A stretch of 64,000 nt of DNA from Lithospermum erythrorhizon (taxonomy: Eukaryota; Streptophyta; Magnoliopsida; Boraginales; Boraginaceae). Made by a program: the position numbers and the translations under genes. Each line of letters begins with the position of its first letter. The stretch's first letter is position 1. Positions 23,137 through 35,694 of this stretch are shown here, one piece after another. Under the pieces are notes generated by a model that saw only the letters and a program-made list of their open reading frames with translations, searched no databases and was not told the origin of the DNA. The stretch lies in contig JADFUC010001674.1 of assembly GCA_019722365.1 (NCBI GenBank), positions 186,001-250,000 on the forward strand, written 5' to 3'.

Positions 23137-25769
23137 TGGAGTAAAGTTATTGGCAAATTAAATTCCGCAAATAGATGCTTGAAAACCTGTGTTATATGGC
23201 ATGAGTCATATAGAGCCTCATAGGATCTGGCTAAGAGGTTATGTTATATTATTGAATAATGCATGTTATTGATAATAATAGATGCTTTATGTAATAGACG
23301 TGAAGTATGGACGTACTCTTCCTATGTTCTATTGTTTGTAGCATGTTTTAATCCTGTGTTATGTTACTGAGATTCTCATCCTTGTATATTTGGTATCGTA
23401 TCGTCTATTTTACCCATTCGTTCGTGTAATATGTATAACATTTAGGTCTTTTTGCTGCTTGATAATTGTGATTAGTATACAGTTATACTGATCCTATCAT
23501 GGCCTGGAATAATGAAGTAGGAGAAGTAGAAAAAGAAACATCTGCCTTAATTTAAAAGTTAGGAGTACCTGGAGTTACTCCTCAATAAATAAATGACCTA
23601 TATATCATCCTTTGTGTACATAGCACAATATCGACATGTATTTAATGCCTTTAAAGAATCTCTATGCCGAAAAGTGAGGGCGGTGAAATGTAATATGTTG
23701 AAAACTTTTATGTGTTAGTTCATCATCTCCATGGTAAGTTGTTGCCTGTTTAGTTATTTTCATATTTTTTTATCCTCAACCATGATTATGTTACACTAAT
23801 TTTCTTGATTGGAATTGGAAGCCCTCTGCTTCATTTCGATGGACAGAGTTTAGATCATATTGTCTTGCCTCACTGATTCATACGGTGCATGGGTATAGAG
23901 GCAATAGAGCAGGTACAGTAGCATTACTTATTTGCTCTAATTTTTTTACCTGATTTGTGAGGTTAATCTGCAGAAGCCCTTCCACCAACCTCCATGGCTC
24001 GATGGCCTGCCATTATTCTGTTTCTTCCACCATCGACAAGTAGCTCCCTCCGGCCTCAAAATCAGATGATCATTGTAAATATATTTTTTCATAATAACTG
24101 GACATTGCATTTTGTATTCTTGCTATTATACAATATGTTTTTACAATCCAACATGTTTTTGCTAATCCCAATATAACTTTTCAATATTCCTTAATAAATC
24201 AATTTTACTTAAATAATTATCTATTTCGGTAGCTTATGACATTATCATGAATATATGGGTTAAGTTGCTGTGAAGATTGTGTTTGCCATTGTATAATTTC
24301 TTAGTCATTGCAACTTTTCAGCCTCACAGGTATTATGTTAATTCACTTTTCATAAGCATTTATCAGAGAAAAGATAATATGTTGATTAGAATGGGAGGTA
24401 ATTGTGATTTACATCTTTTAAATGTCGGTTTCAAAATCTTTAAATGTCGATTTCAAAAAAAGATTTGGACTATTATATTTCCACTAATTTTTCATATTAC
24501 ACTTTTATTATAGTAAGAAAGTTGTGTATTTTCTATTTAGATAAATTATTTAAATTGGTTACAACTTAAATAAAATAAATATTATAGAATTTCCTACGAG
24601 AAAATGTTTCTTACTGTCTGCTTTTTTCATAAATTAATTTGGAAAAGTCACAATTGAATGATTTCTTTCAAAGTCTTTTTGGTTACAACAACTTGAGTAG
24701 TAATTAATTCAATCAAAACTAACAATTACTGTATTATAGTGCCCTTTTTCCAGCAGGTCTTGTTTCTAGCTCAATATTTAAGTATTAATTTATACAAATA
24801 AATAATTAAGCAGGAAATCGGATGGAGTTATTATTTGACAAGGATAATCTGCAACTTCGAACGGATCTGATGGAGAGGGTGTATTATTTCACAAATATAA
24901 TTTGCAACTTCGAACAACTAGTAATTGTGTAGATCAATTTACGGATGGAGAATAATTAAGATGGTAGAAATACGGATAGATTTTGGGTTGGAAATAAATT
25001 TCAATAAATGTGATTGAGATGTTAGTAAATAAAATATGTTAAAGGTTTAATTTGTTTATTATTATTTTTCAAATCGGTAACAAAGAATAGGCGTATATAT
25101 ACAAATGTAAAAAATCTTTAAAGCAATCAAAGTTTGAAAATAACTAAATTATCCTTTTTCATATACTTAACACAATAATATAGTTAAAATCAATAACTTT
25201 AATGTGAAATAAATTAATTATCTTATTTTGTTTTAATAATCGTTAACCAAGAATTCGGACCATTGAAATGTCAACTCTCGCAGTCTAAAAAATTACCACA
25301 CGCCCCGTCGACTCCATCACTTGAAAGACTCCGTCAACGGTGTCTCTACCCACTTCCCGCCATGTAATATTCTCCAGCAGATTAACACTCCATAATAATT
25401 TACCCAAAAACTATATATTTGTTCCAAGAAGCATTGGTTTTGTCGTTTTAAACTAGACCTTAATAAAGCTTCGGGCTTCTTTTAGTTGAAAACAGGATAA
25501 TATTGTCATAAAAATTCACACTGTTTAGAAATTTTACTCTAATCGTATATACAATTAATGTAAAGAATATGAAACTCACCTTTTAAAAGCTAATGTTGTC
25601 ATTTGTCTCGAGGAATATATTATTGGAAAATTACTCTAAAAAGTTGTTTCACATTCCAAAATTAGAACGAATATGAAACATTTATATATGCCACTTTCGT
25701 GACTAAACTGCAACAGTATAACTTGATCCCATTATGAAGGACCAAACCAACCATGAACTGACTTGGAAT
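23137..25769. other. F-box 3' flank and intergenic sequence
   Basis: No gene is supported. A short repeated phrase occurs at about 24845-24860 and 24905-24920 (ATAAT or AATTT followed by TGCAACTTCGAAC). The longer open frames near 23994 and 24277 have no domain content and look like chance. Confidence 0.4.
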
Positions 25770-26728
25770 TATTGGAAATATGAGATATTTGAATAGGTCT
25801 GCTGAATAATCTGGACAGACAACCGATTTACCTATTTAAGTTTAAGTTCGATATACATTCTGATTATATAGTAATGTTCTCTTATTAGATACTGAGACCA
25901 TACATTAGGGTTATGATAGCTTTATTGAAATTTAATCAATATACTAATATATAATGTTCAAGTTAACAATCACAGTATATGACTTTTGTCAATCGAGAGG
26001 CTAAGAGCACATACAATATTACAACGAAAAGCGAAATATAATTTAATTATAACTTCTGTGGATTTAAAACGGAACTATGTAAGAATATTGTGGCGACTTC
26101 AAATTGTTGAAATCCACTCTAGTTCGCTATAACATATGGGAGACAAATCTTCCTTGTAATCATTATCGAATATTCTACCTAAACACTTTACGCACTTTAT
26201 TTGTAGAGATAATAAGTAAGAAGATTCTAGAACCTTCCTATCCTATATACCTAATGAAACACTTAAAATGAGGTTATAGTAGTTTTGCTTAACTCTCCAC
26301 AAAAGCTTAAAAATAGATTTTGTGTCTATATAAAGCCAGCTTTTGGTATTTAAAATCAAGCCATTCACCTTTTGGTATTCACTTTGTGAAAGACACAAAG
26401 CTCTCTCTCCCTCATTTCGCTTGGTCGATTAGGTCAGGAGAAATTCCTTTGAATTTTTCTCGCCTAATCTCTCCGTGAGTTCAATATTTTAAAGAGTTCT
26501 AGTAAAACTCCCGGAGGGACTTCGTTTCATTGTCAGCGTTTTTACAATCTATGATTCTATTTTGACGCCGTATGGGTCTTCATCATAACATTCACTACAG
26601 CTTATTCTCGATTCATTATTCCTGTGAACGGTACATATTTTATATTCTTAATTATTGCTTATACAATTGGTAAGTGATCACGGGATTCCGATCCATAGAC
26701 GTTGTAATATTATTTATAATGCATAACA
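25770..26728 (+). repeat. Ty1/copia LTR, 5' copy of element A
   Basis: About 959 bp are repeated, with many substitutions, at 34680-35694, and the last third also at 30004-30360. It begins ATTGGAAATATGAGATATT (relatives begin TGTTGGAAATAT) and ends TTATAATGCATAACA. A TATA box (CTATATAAAG, about 26328) sits where an LTR promoter should be. It is followed by CT-rich sequence and, downstream, degraded copia pol in the same orientation. Confidence 0.75.
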
Positions 26729-29560
26729 GCATCGAGTTTGTTCCGAAATGGGAAGTTTTTGCTCACTGTCACCAACGAGTTTATACGTCACTTTCGCTTG
26801 TCTCAATTGTCGAGCCAAAATCGAGTCGTAGCCCGAGCTACCACTTTAATGAAATTTTAAAGTGACAAAAGTCACAAAATAATAGATGAACATTAATTGT
26901 TAATTGATAAATTGGATATTGATATTAACTAGATTATAATAAAAAAATTCATCATAACAACACATTAGTCCTTGATAATAAATTTGAATCATCATAAAAT
27001 TATAACAAAATTGGTCTTTAATATATAATAATTTCATATAACCGAAATTTATCGAATCGCTCAAAGCCAACGAATTAAGGCCGGTTCTCAGTTCGCCTAA
27101 CATGTAATCGGAACAGCTTTGAGCCTCGGCTTCCTCGAGCTACCTGCTGAGTTCGCCTAACAACTCTATTTATAATGCTAGAAACACCAACAAGAATATC
27201 TCGAGCCCTCTATTAGGATTGTATTTATGTAATTTATAATGAGTCACAGTTCCATAAGTTCAATATATGCTATTTGCTTTTAAAAGTTAATATGTAATTT
27301 CGTTTATCCATGAATGTCAATTAAATATGATTAATAGTTACGCTAAATTATATTGTAACAGTAAATAATTTTCATTAATTGTTGTATCCGAAAAATTAAT
27401 CGAGTCAAAAGTATAAAACAATTCACCATCACCCTGGTCAGGAACGCAAGACATCACATCCCCACTCCACCCGAGGCGGATGGGCTTTTAACTTGTTTCG
27501 AATCTTAGGGTTCGATCCTAATCGGGCCGCCTTTGGCTGCCCGCTTATCATTCGATTAGACTTCGCTTTCAAGTAAGATGTTCGACATCGACAAATTGAT
27601 TTTAAATTAATTTTATCCGAGGATTAATTTATTATACTAAATATTTCTCGATTAAATTAAAATTAGTTTTAGATTTGTTAAAACCAAAATAATCGGATTA
27701 GAAATAAATAATTTTCAAAAAAATGATAATTTCAGATATAAGTATAAAATTATTTGATAATTAAATACTTATATAATGACATAAAATTAGAGTTGACTTA
27801 ATAAGCAATTATTTATTTGATAATTAAAAATAGTATTAATTGGATTGATGGATATACTGTTCAATTTACTCATCCTTTACATACAAGCAGGTTCCACTTG
27901 ACCCACCTGAAACCATGGATGAAAACCTCATGAGATTCAACAACCTCTCGATAAGATCCCATAGAACTCAAGAACCCGATGATTTGCATGGGAAACTTTC
28001 TAGTTGAAAGCGATTTGCATTCTCATACGAAGCGTTTACGAGTGGTAAGTACTGCATGAATGACTTTAGCTACGAAATCCATCACCTGTGTACTCAAACG
28101 CATGGACGCTGGATTGACCAATCGAGGTGCACGACCCATCGAGTTTAAATACGGGGCGCTTAAACGAACTCGATAAGACGAAAAACGCCCATGTTTATAA
28201 GGCTAAAATAGTATCCAAAGGTTTCAAAGAAATTCACGTGAATTGATACATGAAACTTCTCACCAAGCTTGTCAAGTTTAAATCCATTCGATTTCTAGCT
28301 ATCACGCATATTACCATTGGCGTAAATATGACGTATGGACGCTAAAACGGAATTCCCGACGGAAATCTAGAAAGAGGAAGTGTACATGACACAAACTCCG
28401 GGTTTACATGTTCGAAGCGACTCAGTGCATGCAGAAGCTACATATCCGCTTATGGATCAAGAAAGTATCCAAAGGAATTCGTTTATCAAGAATCAAATGT
28501 TTTGATTTGCTAGAAACGGCTACATTCTTGTGTGTACAAAGAAGATTAATGGGAGCCATATTTAATTTGTGGTCCTCGTGATGAAATACATACCGATCAT
28601 TGGAAATCTATATACCAACGCTGAAAGTTAGTCAAAGTACGCATCAAGCAAATGTTTTTCAACGGCGATGTTTGGGGAGAATCCCAATACATTTCCTTGG
28701 ATCAAAATACATGTGAATTCCATCTAAGAAGCTCATTGGATCGAGCCGTAACACTTACATCGTGTTTCTCAGACATATTCCATATGGAACGCCCAAGAAG
28801 GGTAATCTTCTCATGAGCCATGGAATATCTCAGTCGCTCGATAGTTCCACTATGGTGACCGAGACAACGCGCATTTGGTAAGTGTTCCATATGTCTCGGC
28901 CCATATGATCCATCATGTACGCTATGTCAGCGCATAATGGTGCCAGCACGCTTCTTATGCTTTCGAAAGTAACCACTGCTACTTTCAATCATGTCTCGTG
29001 ACGCACATCGACGTACTGTGTAGCTATCCTATACTGGTAATAACTAAGGATGTATGTCTCGTGGTACTTAGGGAGGTGACGAAGCCGTTAGTCAAGGCTA
29101 TACCGACGCTAGTTTCCAAACCGACAAAGATGATTCTAGATCTCGCCCGTTATGTATTCCGCCTCGAACGCGGAGCGCGTTCGTGCAAGAGCAAGGCACC
29201 GCGATCGACTCTCGACAACGTAGTTTCGAGTATCATAAAGACTGCTCCCGCAGCGAACCTGCTGATCAAGAAGTTCGTGGAGCGACTGGGAATGGCAATT
29301 TCAAAGACGAGAATCTAATACAATCGTTATATGAAAAACACGTGCGCTGTCAAATAGGAACCAAAAAGCACATCACCCATCCAAGTACGTACTCATTAAA
29401 TACCATCTCATCTCGACATACCGAAAGAGGAGACGATGCCGTATTTAAAGGGGATTACGCATTTATAAATTAGCGTACCCCTCAATTCAAATCCCAATCA
29501 AATCAAACATGATAAGCACATGCACAATGCTGATCGCGGGAAATGTGGCGCAGTAGTTAG
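26729..29560 (+). pseudogene. Degraded Ty1/copia gag-pol of element A
   Basis: Scattered stretches match copia pol in the expected order but with many stops and frame changes. Reverse transcriptase lies around 28180-28560 (YKAKIVSKGFKEIH, KFKSIRFL, a GNLE...VYMTQ-like segment). RNase H lies around 28990-29400 (KDVCLV, an IKKFVE segment, a segment corresponding to KHI-KYH). The pol C terminus is near 29505-29530 (KHDKHMHN). The 5' part (26729-28100) has no recognisable gag. It is dead and cannot encode a working polyprotein. Confidence 0.7.
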
Positions 29561-30003
29561 GTTTAGTGGAGCCAATTTTATTTATAAACGCTTCAATCTG
29601 TCAGCACAAATGCATTTACCTCTTTAGCTTCTAAATTCATTTGAATATATTTACCTTCTTTATATATTTGTATATATTTATACGTTTTCATATATATATA
29701 CACATGATTGTCCAAGCAATAATTTGATCCACCAACAATCTAAAGTTCTCTAGAGAGGTTTTCGGATACATGATCTGAACAAGAGATCCTTTGTCAAGCA
29801 TATAACTACTTACTGTTTCCGTCCCTGCTTAAGTGTCTATCACTGAATCGAACGCCAAACCACTACAGCGATTGGTTTTGATCACATTTCTTGATCGTAA
29901 AAGTGAGCGCACTCTAATCAATCACACCTGCATGCATGTCGGAAGCGTGAGAAACTTAGAAGATAAATATACATGCATTCGCCATTAATAAATATTTTAT
30001 TTA

Positions 30004-30360
30004 TTTCACTTTTAAGATTCACTTTGAAAGCACAAAGTTTCTCCTTTATTTCTCGCCTTGTCGACTGTGCTTTATAAATTCCTTTAAATTTCTACGTCCA
30101 ACCTCTTCCGTACTTCAATATTTTAGCATGAGTTTCTAGTAAAACTTCCTATGACTTGCTCGGGCTTCATTAATGGAATAATCTTAAAGGATTCTATTTT
30201 GGAGCTGCGAGCTATTCAACATAATATTCCGCAGCTTATTCCGATAATTATTCCCAAGAATCCATACACATATTTTCTATCTCTAAATTATTATTTATAC
30301 AACTCAGAGCGATCATGGTATTCAGATCCATAAAAGATTGCTAGAATATTATTTATAATG
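30004..30360 (+). repeat. Truncated copia LTR (R/U5 portion), 3' end of element A
   Basis: The region aligns with the last third of the LTR at 25770-26728. Shared pieces are the TTCACTTT...GAAAG-CACAAAG segment, the ACTTCAATATTT segment, TCTAGTAAAACT, ATTATTTATAATGC and the end GCTAACA. The U3 half is missing. The preceding 430 bp (29570-30003) match neither pol nor LTR, so a replacement or insertion has removed U3. Confidence 0.7.
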
Positions 30361-30807
30361 CTAACAAATAAATACTTAAATAATCGGGGAATTAGTCCTT
30401 CAAATGAGTTGAACCAGATCGACTAAGTCAAATTATATTTTTTTGGTTTTACATCGAGTCGAACCAAACATAATACAAATACTTTAATTTACGTTTTCAT
30501 TTCATTATCAAACATGTGACCATATGATTTTTAGTTATATTATAAAAAAGTGCTAGAAAATCATACTATAAAAATATGTTCTTTTTAAATCCAATGATAT
30601 CGTTATTAACAGAAAGTTTAGTAGCAGTCCAGAGCAAGAAATAGTTCATCACCAAATGACTGCTCAGTACAAGGAATCTCTCACTAAACATTAAACAAAA
30701 CAAGAGAAATAATCCAACCACTCTTGTGGTTACATCAATCAAGAGTCCCATTAATTTGAACCGAGAAAAGTAATGAATAATCTCGATAACAAAATAACAA
30801 AAACGAA

Positions 30808-31259
30808 TCATGGTGTGTAGTAGTTCTTGGTGCATGCATTTGAGCAGGATCCAAGACAACCATCAACTTTCTCTGCATCTAATTACAAAAAAGAACAAGT
30901 TAGGACTTAGGAGTACTATATTTCACAATATTGTGTCCCAAAAAAAATGACCAAGAAAAATACTTACTAGGTTTTTGTTTGGAGCTAATACCAGTACACA
31001 TAGAAAAAGCACATCCAAGCTTGCAAAAATTGAGGCTATTATTTGAATCTTCTTCAAGATTTTGTTGATGGGTTTCAGAAAAGATGCAATTTTTCAGGCA
31101 AGTAGTAGTACAAGTACATAGATTTTGAGCAGGCTCAATCATACAAGAAAAGAAACATTTACCGTAACAGTCCTTGAAAGTGGCAGAGGATTGCCCTATA
31201 AATATTCCTAAAACCATTACCACTAATACAAAGGCTCTCAATTTCTTGATCCCCTCCAT
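30808..31259 (-). CDS. Thionin-like secreted cysteine-rich peptide
   Basis: Two exons on the minus strand: 31259-30968 and 30878-30808. The donor GTAAGT follows the codon for Pro in KQKP and the acceptor is TAATTAG. The spliced reading frame is 120 residues, ending TGA at 30808-30810. The first 25 or so residues (basic, then LRAFVLVVMVLGIFIG, then QSSA) form a signal peptide, so the product should enter the secretory pathway. The mature part has regularly spaced cysteines: CYGKCFFSC, CTCTTTCLKNC, FCKLGCAFSMC and, from exon 2, GCLGSCSNAC. This fits the plant thionin-like family, putative defence peptides of mostly untested function. It is intact, but lies between two pieces of LTR retrotransposon. 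Expression is unknown. Confidence 0.82.
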
Positions 31260-31990
31260 TGGCCTACAATTCTGAAACTAATAAGGGTTATTATTAGTTT
31301 ATGGATTTCTATAAGTAGCAAACTGATTGCTCAAAAATCAATGCAAATTTAAAGGGATCTTGAAAAAATGGCCAAGATTCGATCTTAGTAACATGTGATA
31401 CTTCTTTGTCTGTTTTGGTTCACGGATCAAACTTTGGCTGTTAAAATAGCAATTCATTAGGCTGGAAATTGAAAAAAAAAAAAAAAAAAAAAACTATTTT
31501 TAGGTAGGGGACGAAACCATGACTAAAAGTTAACGAGTCTATTTCGAGTTTGTACGAATTAATTGAGTCGAATTGATTTCCGAGTCGATTTCTCTATCGT
31601 CTGCATTCAATTATCGAGCCGGTCATAGGCTCGCTCGTTGTTTCTTTTTCGAACCGATTACAAATCATGCATCCAACTCGGTTTTATAACGAATCCATTA
31701 TGTTTGATTAAAAAATCGAACTGGATTGGCCAAAGATTTGATTGGACTCGTTAACAACCCTAACTAAGAGGACCAAACTTGAAATAGAGGCGGCTAAGAT
31801 TTACTGTGTTATAACAAAATCTGTGTTGTATACTAGCTCATTTTCAAAATATATGATTGCTTTTAGACTAATAGTGATTTATTACACTGACAGCTAAAAA
31901 CTATATCAGATTATAAACAACTACATCAAAAATGTGAAAAGCTCTTACATCGAGATTGTAAAAGCGTATATTAAAATGTAAACAATCAAA
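31260..31990. other. Upstream flank of the thionin-like gene
   Basis: No coding signal. A run of 24 A residues lies at about 31471-31494. CTTATAGAAA on the minus strand, about 55 bp before the start codon, is a weak TATA candidate. Confidence 0.35.
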
Positions 31991-32340
31991 TGTTAGAAAA
32001 TATGAGATGTTATATTCATAAATATATACCGTTGAACAATTAGATTGTACAACCGACATTACATTTAAATAATAATAAGTTTAGATATATGTTAATTGTT
32101 TGACAATAAATATATTAGGTACTCGATTGAGATTGTGGGTTACGACATTACTGTGAAATTGCTTCATAATCAATATATTAATATGATGTTTGGTTAAACA
32201 TAAATTAATATATCAAGCACTCAATCGAAACAAGAGGTAGGTCACACAAAACAACGAAATCGAACTATAATTCTACTCACTATAAATCTCTCCGAGGTTT
32301 AAAATGTAATCGTATATAATATTGAGATGAAATTTCAATA
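31991..32340 (+). repeat. LTR U3 fragment, + orientation arm of an inverted pair
   Basis: The fragment begins TGTTAGAAAATATGAGATG and resembles the U3 start of the copia LTRs at 25770 and 34680. The first 240 bp or so are also the reverse complement of 33170-33409. Shared blocks include TTGAACAATTAGATTGTACAA, AGATATATGTTA and the ACATAAATTAATATAT segment. It breaks off before the U3-R promoter region. Confidence 0.65.
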
Positions 32341-33409
32341 TTTGGAATTCACCCATACGTATCAAACGGGTGAAGTGGATAAGTGGTCTTCGGGTTTTAC
32401 GGATTAAAATAACTATTATCTAAACCGATTACCATGAACTTTACGAGATTATAAAAACAGTAATTTAATCAGAGATTACGTACCTTACACCTTGAAGTTA
32501 CAAAGAAAATAAAATCGTAGGCGCCCGAACAACCAAACGTGCAGGTCATTTCTAAGCACAATCCACACCAACGATTGATCAAATCATTCTTCGGTTTTAC
32601 TGTAACAATTAAAAGTGAACAAAGGACGCTTGGTGAGTACAAAAAATCAGCTGCTTTTTCTTCCCCATATGGCTAAACAAGAGAGTGAGGAAAAGAGGTT
32701 TTGCTTTCATCTTTCCTCTCTCAAAAGATAAATAATGAATGAGCAATTTATTTCCCACCAACCTGCCCTTTATATAGGTTTCTCAATCCCTACAATTTAG
32801 GTAACTTCAAGAAAAGTTATGACAAAACTCTACCACCTCCATAGTTAAATAAGACTTAGAACCTACTGTAAGAAAACGATTCTAGAATCCCTCCCAATTC
32901 CTTTTCTCTTTAGTAAAACCAAGTAGGTTCCGTGAACCTTTATTTCACTTGTTATCCCTAAAATCGAGGCATCTTATGTGGAGAAGAAAATATTCTGGAA
33001 TCCTTATCCTTAACCCCTTTTAGTAGACTATGGACAATTTTCTTTTCAACAATTGGAAATTTATCTCAATATTTCCTTATAGTTACACTTTTTAACCTGC
33101 AGGCTATAATTGCATTTCATAGCTTTGATCATGTTCTCAGGCTAATTTGTGTCTGATTGACAAGAGAATATATTAATTTATGTTAACCAAGCAATATATT
33201 AATATATATAGATTGGTGAACGACCCTAAGAAGCCATCATAATCCCTAATATCAATACGAAAGCATCCTAATATATCAATTGTCCAATAATCGAACATAT
33301 ATCTGAACTTATATTATTTGAATATAATTAAATGTAAGTAAATAGGTTGTACAATCAAATTGTTCAACATACATATTTATGAGATCTAATATCTTATATT
33401 TCCAACACT
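32341..33409 (-). repeat. Copia-type LTR in minus orientation (3' LTR of an inverted element)
   Basis: Read on the minus strand it begins TGTTGGAAATATAAG at 33409. It is preceded by a short purine-rich tract (GACAAGTGAG), as expected for a polypurine tract next to a 3' LTR. It contains a TATA box (CCTATATAAAGG) followed by a CT-rich start region. The lower boundary, near 32340-32480, is approximate. Confidence 0.6.
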
Positions 33410-34679
33410 CACTTGTCATTGACGATTACCAGAATCGATTACTAATTAACCGATTATCTTAAACGATCCCTTGCACTCAATTTCTAACAGTCAAGCTACG
33501 GTAAGATTTGTGTTACCAAACTCTTGCATCATTTTTCGTACAGATGAATCTAATGTGATCTAAGTACTATAATCGGGAGGCGCCACCATAATCACCCTTA
33601 ATTTTCCAAGAGGCTGTAAATCTAACCGCTATATCCGGTTGTACAAATTCCATCTTCAGGTACAAGATTACAACTACACTCAGAGTATGGGCCAAAACTC
33701 AAGTCTTTTATAATCCTCCTGTTACGGAAGACGTTTAGACAGTAATAAAGCACATTACTCCTCATAAAGTAAAATTAGGGTCACTCGGGTCTAAGAATCG
33801 CCATTTAACATAAGTTATATGAGAAACACCTTTAGAACACAGATATACTATCTTAAGTTTCACGGCTACTAAGTCCAAAGAATGCATTCGGAAAGCATCA
33901 GTTTCGACATGCACAACGGCTGGACATTAGAGCTGATAATCATATTCCCTTTCCTCGATCCAAGAAAAACGGATCCATACTTCAACGACTCCGTGCTCGG
34001 GACAAGCGATCTCGTATTTCGGCTCAATAGAGGATTTCGCTTGGATCCTTTAACCCGCTGACCTCTCCCAGAAAATGCCTTAGTCATTTTATGGAACTAA
34101 TTTGTTATTATTATAATAATAACAAGTATCTTTGTTCAATAACAAATCATATGTAAACTTTCTTTTGAATAAGAAGCTATTATATTCAAAATGTTCATTT
34201 GAAGAAATTAAACGGAGCTTCCTCCCACCGAATCATGCATTTAGGTCCATTAGGACATGTAAACAAGATGAGCGTGTCATCATCTTTTAACCATCCTTCA
34301 AAAGAATAATCTTTACATCCATATACCAAAACATTAATGATATAAAGGTGTTACTGCAACTTGATCCGGTAGATATGATTATTACACTTATAGATTTTCA
34401 TCATGTTCAGAATACGACCGGCCCCATGCCTTCTTTCTAAAATTTTGAGTCATGGATTTATACTATATACTAGCCAACTTTTCTGATATATCCTTTATGC
34501 TATTCTTCAACAGCTTCAAACTTCCTTTTACCGTCAAGGTAGTATCTTCTTCAAGATTCAGTTTACATTACCCTATGGGTGATAGAACTTTTGGTTGTAT
34601 CGACTATGGTACATCCTCTGTGGAACAATTTTCACAATTACCATAAAGTTCATTTAGTTCGATAATCGAACATTGCAGG
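33410..34679 (-). mobile_element. Internal 3' non-coding remnant of the minus-strand LTR element
   Basis: It lies directly inside the polypurine tract of the minus-strand LTR, so it should be the 3' internal region of that element. No pol or gag peptide is recognisable in any frame; the open frame at 33869-34087 (minus) has no domain. This suggests a non-autonomous element or a long 3' non-coding domain. It is cut at 34679 by the + strand LTR. Confidence 0.4.
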
Positions 34680-35694
34680 TGTTCAAAATATGAGATATTT
34701 GAAATAAAGGTCTGCTTGAACAATCTGACATAAACGATTTACTCATTTAAGTTTAAGTTCAGATATAATTCTGATTATATAGTAATGTTCGTATTAGGAT
34801 ACCTCGGTGATGACATTGGGGGTTGCTTTTAATAGACTTTGTAGGGTCCGCATACAATCAATATACTAATATATAATGTTCGGTTGACATTAATTATTAT
34901 ATGACTTTTATCAATCGAGCCTAAAAAGCGTCACACACATTAAGAACGAAAGCCGAGTCATAATTTAATTATAACTTTTGGGGTTTAAAATGGAACTTTG
35001 TAAGAACATTTGCGCGATTTTCCCATTGTGGAAAATCATCCCCTAGTTCACCAGATGATTGGGAGGATAACATTTCCGATTCTTCTTTGTAGAATCATTA
35101 TCAATATTCTACCCAGCCACTTTACGGCTCGGTCAGAGGGATAAGAAGTGAGAAGATTCTAGAACCCCATACCCTATGCCTGGCTCTAGAATATCTAAAC
35201 ATTCTAAGGATGTGTAGAGTTTTTGTTTAACTCTCCATGTTAACTTGTAAAAGTAGGGATTTTCGTGCCTATATAAATGCCACTTTTTAGAGATGAAAAC
35301 TGCCTGCTCACTTTTGGTATTCACTTTGTGAAAGGCAAAAAACTCTCTGTCCCTCTCTTCTTATTTTGGTCGAACAGTAGGTGGGAAAATTCCCTTGAAT
35401 TTTTCTTGCCCAACTTCTTCCTTAGTTCAATATTTTGCGCCGAGTTTATAGTAAAATCCTCCGGATGGACTTTGTTCGCCGTCATGTGGACAATCTTAGA
35501 GGCATTCCCCTGCTTGATGCTCGTGGGGTCTTCTGGCCACAATATTCCGCCGCTATTATTTTGATAATTATTCAAGAACGTACACATATTTTCTATCTCT
35601 TAATTATTGTTATATGTACTGGCAGCCGATCATGGGATTCATATCTAAATATTTATGATTTAGAATAATTGATCTTCTAGAACTAACCTTTCGA
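34680..35694 (+). repeat. Copia LTR, possibly solo
   Basis: The start TGTTCAAAATATGAGATATT matches the LTR at 25770 along its full length. This includes the GATTCTAGAACC block, the TATA box CCTATATAAATG (about 35269) and the AATATTCCGC...GATAATTATTC segment. The exact end is blurred (35650-35694). No primer-binding site or pol follows, which favours a solo LTR. Confidence 0.7.

Noticed and set aside
23994..24176. Open frame beginning MARWPAIILFLPP
   Set aside because: Short, hydrophobic from AT-rich sequence, with no neighbouring exon or family match.
28998..29318. 106-residue open frame with basic composition
   Set aside because: It is a frame-shifted stretch of the degraded copia RNase H region, not an independent gene.
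31471..31494. Run of 24 A residues as a retroposed poly-A tail
   Set aside because: No intronless gene copy or target duplication precedes it, so it is most likely simple sequence.
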